A stretch of DNA of 64,000 bases from Roseivirga seohaensis. Lineage in GTDB: Bacteria > Bacteroidota > Bacteroidia > Cytophagales > Cyclobacteriaceae. A program made the translations under genes and the position numbers. The notes under the pieces are model-generated. The model saw only the letters and a list, made by a program, of their open reading frames with translations, did no database searches and was not told where the DNA came from. The stretch is taken from the NCBI RefSeq assembly GCF_001592945.1, contig NZ_LRPB01000047.1, forward strand, positions 62,001 through 126,000. Direction: 5' to 3'. Shown here piece after piece: positions 59,850-64,000 of this stretch (its first letter is position 1; every line of letters starts with the position of its first letter).

Positions 59850-61916
59850 TTATGTAATCATCGACCTTGTAACTAGATCCAACTGATATGTTAGTAAATT
59901 TTTCTTTATTAAAAAGTAGCCCCGAGATAGCAGGTAAGCATAATTATTTAATGCTGTAAACAACACAGTTAAATTGTAATCCAAGTATTTTTCACGACCA
60001 AAGTATTCCCAGTTTTTAGAGAGGTATAACTCCAGTTTTTCTTTTAATTCAGGTGTTATTTCTTCTTTGTAATGCTTACTAGTCAATAAATCTTTAATTG
60101 CATTTTTGAGTTTTTCTTCAATTGGTTTAATGTGTTGGAAGTTTTCTAATATTTTTTCAAAAGGTAGTGTTTCATAGGTGAAGTTAAGTAGCCCACTTAG
60201 TTGTGTGTATAGTTCATATTTAGTATCAAATTCTTTGTCAAAAATTTCGAACTCTTCATAAAGAGAAATCAAGTGTGAAGTAGTGTTCTGCTCCTTACTT
60301 AATTTATTGAAAAATAGATAAATAGCCTTGTCATTTAATTCTATTTTATCATTCAATGATTTTAAATCATTTTGAATTTTTGGTAATAACGATTTCACCT
60401 CTTTTCGGCTGTACTTTTTACCGTCATAATCAAAAGTCTTAATTTTTAAGCTCTTGTCATTAATTTGTTTTAGTACCTCAATATCATTGCGAATAGCAAT
60501 TTCTTTATAAATCAAACCTACATTATAATCTGAAAATAGAGATTCAATTGGTACAGTGTTTTCTAATGAATCTAGAGGTATGGAATTATACCTTTTTGGA
60601 CTCTTACTATCGTAGTAACCGTTAAATATTTCAGGAAAGGAATTAGAATAAAAATCATTTTGAAATTGAGTTTTAAACTCGTTAATATCTATTAAAGATG
60701 GCTCGGAAGGGTATTTTACATTGCTGAATATCTTATTAGTCATCGTCTCTTCTATGAATGAGCTGTTTTTAAATATATTCATAGCAGGGATGAACTCTTC
60801 ATTATTGAATTCGATTCCAGTCAGTTTGAGTTTTTCAACTCTGTCTTCTGTACTAGGGTGGGACGACCATTGATCCTCTATTACTAATTTTGATTTATTA
60901 TACCTGTTCAACTCTTCCAAAGGGACTAGTGGGAGTCCATTAGTCTGAGGGATATTGCTTCGATTAGCCAAGAGCTGGACAACATAAAGGTGTTCTCTGT
61001 AAATGTTATTGGTTTTTACATTTTGTTCAACTCGCTCATCATAAAAACTAAGTACGGAGTTAAATGCATGTTCAGATAATGACATTCTCAGCAGGGCATT
61101 AGCCAAGGGTTTATATCCCGTAATGTAAGCAGCAATTTCGTCAGCTTGGAACTCCATTTCTCTGGATAAACCTAAATAATTTCGGTTTACCACATCATAT
61201 AGCTTTCTTAAACACCATTGAATAGCAGCAATAATTTTGACTGCTACTACAACAAAAATTGAGAAATAGCTACTAATGTTAGCCCATTTTTGGATGAGGT
61301 TATCGTAAGAATCATTATCGTAGAGTAGGTTATAAATTACATGGTTAACATTATACACATAACTTCCTAGTTTCATTGTTTTTTGTGAAAAATGTCCGAA
61401 TTCGTGAGCCAATATGGCTTTCAATTCTATTTTAGATATGGTATTGATTAAGCCCAAGCCGATTTGAAGATTTTTTCTAATGGGGAAAAACATACTCCAA
61501 AAACTGGAGTCATAGAAAACAGAAGCGTTCACATCTCCAGAGAGATAGACCTTCTTTGGGAAATCTGTTCCTACTTCTGTTACAATTTCTTCAATCATAC
61601 TAAATAGCTCGGGTTCATCTTTTCGGTTTATTTCCACCAGATGCGAGCGATCTATTGTGTGTGACTTAAAAATAAACTTTAACAAAAACATTAAGATAAA
61701 TAGCCCTGAGCTAGCTACTCCAATACCTAAGGCTAGAGTTACAAGTCCGGGTAGTGCAGTTACTAGATATATACCAGCGTAAATACACAGAACGGTTAAA
61801 CCCACCGCGAATGTCAGTAGAAGTGCATAAGCAATAGCAAAAAACACTATTGAAAAAATAGCTTTTTTGGCTTGAGATTTAAATTCCAAGGATGGTTGAA
61901 TTTGACTTATAGACAT
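59850..61916 (-). CDS. M48-family zinc metalloprotease
   Basis: 688 residues. Two spans near the start (about 20-50 and 55-85), then the peptidase domain with catalytic HEFGH at 171-175 (ILAHEFGHFSQ) and the third ligand in EMEFQADEIAAY. HPSTEDRVEKL closes the core. The second half (about 390-688) is helical and unlike standard M48 members such as HtpX, and reads as an extra domain with possible substrate or partner binding. Membrane-anchored, quality control role likely. Stands alone. Confidence 0.88.
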   Translation of the reverse strand: MSISQIQPSLEFKSQAKKAIFSIVFFAIAYALLLTFAVGLTVLCIYAGIYLVTALPGLVTLALGIGVASSGLFILMFLLKFIFKSHTIDRSHLVEINRKDEPELFSMIEEIVTEVGTDFPKKVYLSGDVNASVFYDSSFWSMFFPIRKNLQIGLGLINTISKIELKAILAHEFGHFSQKTMKLGSYVYNVNHVIYNLLYDNDSYDNLIQKWANISSYFSIFVVVAVKIIAAIQWCLRKLYDVVNRNYLGLSREMEFQADEIAAYITGYKPLANALLRMSLSEHAFNSVLSFYDERVEQNVKTNNIYREHLYVVQLLANRSNIPQTNGLPLVPLEELNRYNKSKLVIEDQWSSHPSTEDRVEKLKLTGIEFNNEEFIPAMNIFKNSSFIEETMTNKIFSNVKYPSEPSLIDINEFKTQFQNDFYSNSFPEIFNGYYDSKSPKRYNSIPLDSLENTVPIESLFSDYNVGLIYKEIAIRNDIEVLKQINDKSLKIKTFDYDGKKYSRKEVKSLLPKIQNDLKSLNDKIELNDKAIYLFFNKLSKEQNTTSHLISLYEEFEIFDKEFDTKYELYTQLSGLLNFTYETLPFEKILENFQHIKPIEEKLKNAIKDLLTSKHYKEEITPELKEKLELYLSKNWEYFGREKYLDYNLTVLFTALNNYAYLLSRGYFLIKKNLLTYQLDLVTRSMIT

Positions 61917-62138
61917 AGATAATGTATTAGCAAGGTATGATTTGATTACGAATGAAATTTGCTAAAAAGAAGGGTGCTATCCTACTTAATCAGCAAATAT
62001 TGCAGATTGAAAAATGCATATGAAAAAGTATAAAAATCATCTAAGCTTAGTATAGGCTGTTTAACTATCCTCTATTGGGTATTTATCAAGGAAAACTGAA
62101 AAGTCGATCAGAATGGTTTACTATGTATAAGCTCTTAA

Positions 62139-62990
62139 TCATTTTAAATAATCAAGTGTATTTACCATTTCGAATTTAGGGCTTCTCTCAAGTAATTCCC
62201 TTAAAAACGAAGCATGAGCCGCTCCCATAAGAATAAAAACCCTGTCATTTTTAGTCATCGGGATTCGGTTGAGGTTTGAGTAAATTCTCAGATTTCTTTG
62301 ATAGAATTTAGCGGCTTCGTCTGCACCTTCAAAACCATCTTCAGTACCTACATAGAGCAGATTATCTGCATTGATGTTGATATTGAAATCAAGAACTTTT
62401 GGATGGTTATAAAACCTCAATTTTTCTAACAGTGGTAGGTTGTCAAAATTTTTGTCAAGCTCAGCCAATTCCGGAGAATCTTTGAACGGGTTGTTCATAT
62501 AGTCTCTATAAGTGGCTGAGTCGATGGTATTGACCATCTGCTCTCCGATCAGGTAATTGTAATCCATATAACTATCGATTCCATACAACTGAGCTACATT
62601 ATTGAGTCTAGCTACATCAAAAGCCACCATACTTCTCTCTCCATAATTGGTGTTCAATTGAGATGGATCATTTAAGTATTCCTGATATACCCGATTGATT
62701 TCTGCATCATATTGAGGATGGTTTTCTATGCAAATAATGGTGGGTTTAAACTCTGCCAACATTTTAGAAAGGGCACGAATTTCTTCCTGTGTTTTACGGT
62801 CCTCTTCGTCAAAATCCACTTTGTTGGCATCTGTGGTATAACCAAAATGGAAGGTGGCCACATTCAGCACTTTGATTTTATCTGAGGTTTCATGTGTTCC
62901 TTCGGGCTGTTTTTCAATAGTTTTCTTTTGGTCGCAGCCCATCAGTGCTATAAATAGCAAAGACAATAATAGGGTAGTTGTTTTGTGCAT
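62139..62990 (-). CDS. DUF5694-family lipoprotein
   Basis: 283 residues. Lipoprotein signal MHKTTTLLLSLLFIALMGCD (cysteine 19). Body: VLNVATFHFGYTTDANKVDF, IICIENHPQYDAEINRVYQE, VGTEDGFEGADEAAKFYQRN and ILMGAAHASFLRELL. The layout recalls TraB/TIKI-fold proteins, with glutamate and histidine in conserved positions (IENHP, GAAHA), but no reaction is settled. Exported, anchored to the outer membrane. The 222-nt gap before it holds nothing I recognise. Confidence 0.8.
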   Translation of the reverse strand: MHKTTTLLLSLLFIALMGCDQKKTIEKQPEGTHETSDKIKVLNVATFHFGYTTDANKVDFDEEDRKTQEEIRALSKMLAEFKPTIICIENHPQYDAEINRVYQEYLNDPSQLNTNYGERSMVAFDVARLNNVAQLYGIDSYMDYNYLIGEQMVNTIDSATYRDYMNNPFKDSPELAELDKNFDNLPLLEKLRFYNHPKVLDFNININADNLLYVGTEDGFEGADEAAKFYQRNLRIYSNLNRIPMTKNDRVFILMGAAHASFLRELLERSPKFEMVNTLDYLK

Positions 62991-63128
62991 AAAATTCGGG
63001 AATTTGATCTTATCTGAATTTTGCGCGGAAGATGAAGAAAAGTGATTTATGAATCAATCATATGGGGTATTAAAGTTGGGAAGCGTAACAAAACAAAACA
63101 CCAAAGAAGTTGAAGGATGATTTATCTC

Positions 63129-63211
63129 GTCCCTTCAGGACTTTAAAAACGATTGGGTTATGCTTTCCGAAGGGCTTCACCCTTCGTTATATTATTGCGC
63201 CCTTTCAGGGC
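63129..63211 (+). repeat. REP-like triple-hairpin element, copy 3
   Basis: 83 nt, same length and hairpin order as 46256-46338: GTCC-CTTCA-GGAC, CGAAGGG-CTTCA-CCCTTCG (63168-63186) and CGCCCT-TTC-AGGGCG (63198-63212). It lies in the 310-nt gap between the DUF5694 gene and a secreted unknown, with no ORF of its own. Confidence 0.8.
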
Positions 63212-63300
63212 GAATGATTAGCAAAATATGGCTTTTATCGAAACACTATGTCTCTAGGCTTTATGGGTTTGGATTGGAAAGAGGTGAAAGCTCTTGCAAG

Positions 63301-63840
63301 TTAATTGAGCTGGGTTACAATTGAATGGGTGTCCTTGTTTCTGAATTCTATTTGAAATAAATCTGTATCTGCGAAACTCTGTAAATAGTTATTTCTTCCC
63401 TCCCAAAATAGCATTAAGCCAAAATCTTTTCCCGTGATTTCCCCAAGAGTCTTTAGTAGATATGAATTCAAGCTTTTGCTAACTGCTTCGAATTCATCGA
63501 AATCACTTTTTCTGAAATCCCATCTTATCTTAAAGAGTTTTCCCTGATAAAAGAAAAATGTAGTTTTTGAAGCAGGTATCTGATTTATCGTGTTAAGAGT
63601 ATTGCCTCTATAAATGCCTTCGCGTATTTCGTTTTTAATGTTGTTAAGTATGCTATTTCTTAGAGATGAATCTCTTTGATAAATAGCTTCATTACCAGAT
63701 ATATAGTAAAAATTGTTTTCGTATTCAGAAATGTGCTGACCGAGCTTGATAGAATTAAATGAAATGCTATCCACTGCGTTTTGGCTAATCCCTAAGTTTT
63801 GTAAAAGAACTAAAAACGAAATAAGACTGATTAATTTCAT
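63301..63840 (-). CDS. Secreted protein of unknown function
   Basis: 179 residues. Signal peptide MKLISLISFLVLLQNLGISQ. The mature part has many aromatic and asparagine residues (ENNFYYISGNEAIYQRDSSL, ASKTTFFFYQGKLFKIRWDF). No domain recognised, no lipobox. It is preceded by 310 nt with a REP-like element. Its start codon overlaps a possible small gene on the other strand. Probably periplasmic. Confidence 0.65.
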   Translation of the reverse strand: MKLISLISFLVLLQNLGISQNAVDSISFNSIKLGQHISEYENNFYYISGNEAIYQRDSSLRNSILNNIKNEIREGIYRGNTLNTINQIPASKTTFFFYQGKLFKIRWDFRKSDFDEFEAVSKSLNSYLLKTLGEITGKDFGLMLFWEGRNNYLQSFADTDLFQIEFRNKDTHSIVTQLN

Positions 63841-63973
63841 GAATTTTAGATTGTATTATGAAATCGAAAATTCCATAATTATTGATGAATATACAAGACA
63901 GAATTATTTGGAGCTCGTATTAGCGAGTGATATAGAAGAGGATGAAGAAACATGGAATCGGTTAGTTTCTTAA
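63839..63973 (+). CDS. Possible small acidic protein
   Basis: 44 residues from ATG at 63839, TAA at 63971-63973: MNFRLYYEIENSIIIDEYTR and then an acidic end (DIEEDEETWNRLVS). No motif recognised. The start codon overlaps, on the opposite strand, that of the secreted protein (CATGA shared), which is unusual and makes the call weak. A longer upstream start reading into the other gene is less likely. Confidence 0.3.
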   Translation: MNFRLYYEIENSIIIDEYTRQNYLELVLASDIEEDEETWNRLVS

Positions 63974-64000
63974 GCGGTCATCAATTCACGAACCTTGCTT

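Overview
ORGANISM. The window looks like the chromosome of a Bacteroidota bacterium, probably a marine-type Cytophagales relative (Roseivirga/Fulvivirga-like; the genus is a guess). The evidence is low GC, an adhesin ending in a type IX secretion (T9SS) sorting domain, an LruC-domain lipoprotein, families typical of the phylum (DUF983, DUF2279, DUF6428, DUF5694), many lipoproteins, and several upstream boxes of the Bacteroidota type TAnnTTTG. No tRNA, rRNA, IS element, prophage or CRISPR array was seen. LEFT PART (1-12.2 kb, all minus strand). A long exopolysaccharide operon, read from 12208 down to the left edge: initiating sugar transferase, acyltransferase, half-size TolC-like protein, Wzz/GumC-type chain-length protein with a degenerate kinase domain, glycosyltransferase, O-antigen-polymerase-like protein, membrane GT2, a 46-residue membrane protein, GT4, Wzx-like flippase, methyltransferase and a GT2 cut by the window edge. 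Together these make a Wzx/Wzy-type polysaccharide assembly and export line. 12.4-17.2 kb (minus). VOC protein, a secreted unknown, an LruC/calcium-repeat lipoprotein in operon with a receiver-only response regulator, then a second receiver-only regulator. 17.5-20.8 kb (plus). Exported D-aminoacylase-type amidohydrolase, LACTB-like serine hydrolase and a small secreted unknown. 20.9-29.4 kb (plus). TolC/MFP/RND tripartite efflux pump, PII-like small protein, DUF2892 membrane protein, cysteine-containing Crp/Fnr regulator, a small membrane protein, two single-domain rhodaneses and Dps. The pump promoter and the rhodanese-Dps promoter carry near-identical dyads at exactly the same distance from a TAnnTTTG box. 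I propose one regulon for reactive-sulfur or redox stress; this is the most interesting part of the window. 29.7-40.0 kb (plus). TPR histidine kinase and LytTR regulator, then a 2299-residue T9SS adhesin containing seven 300-nt and nine 285-nt near-identical tandem repeats, and a small lipoprotein. 40.1-42.7 kb (minus). Arsenic operon arsR-DUF6428-arsC-acr3 with two matching ArsR-type dyads. 42.8-54.8 kb. Mixed housekeeping and accessory genes: an SDR, a radical SAM protein with an unusual CX4CX2C motif, TruC-like pseudouridine synthase, DUF983, an AraC regulator beside a Vgb-like propeller, a LuxE-like protein, a sigma-54-type activator lacking an HTH, RNase P RNA on the minus strand, and lipoproteins. 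55-64 kb. An ABC/GntR(YtrA-type) cassette with a clear dyad operator, DUF2279, an MBL-fold hydrolase, an M48 protease, a DUF5694 lipoprotein and small unknowns. Three copies of an 81-83-nt triple-hairpin REP-like element lie at 46.3, 46.4 and 63.1 kb.
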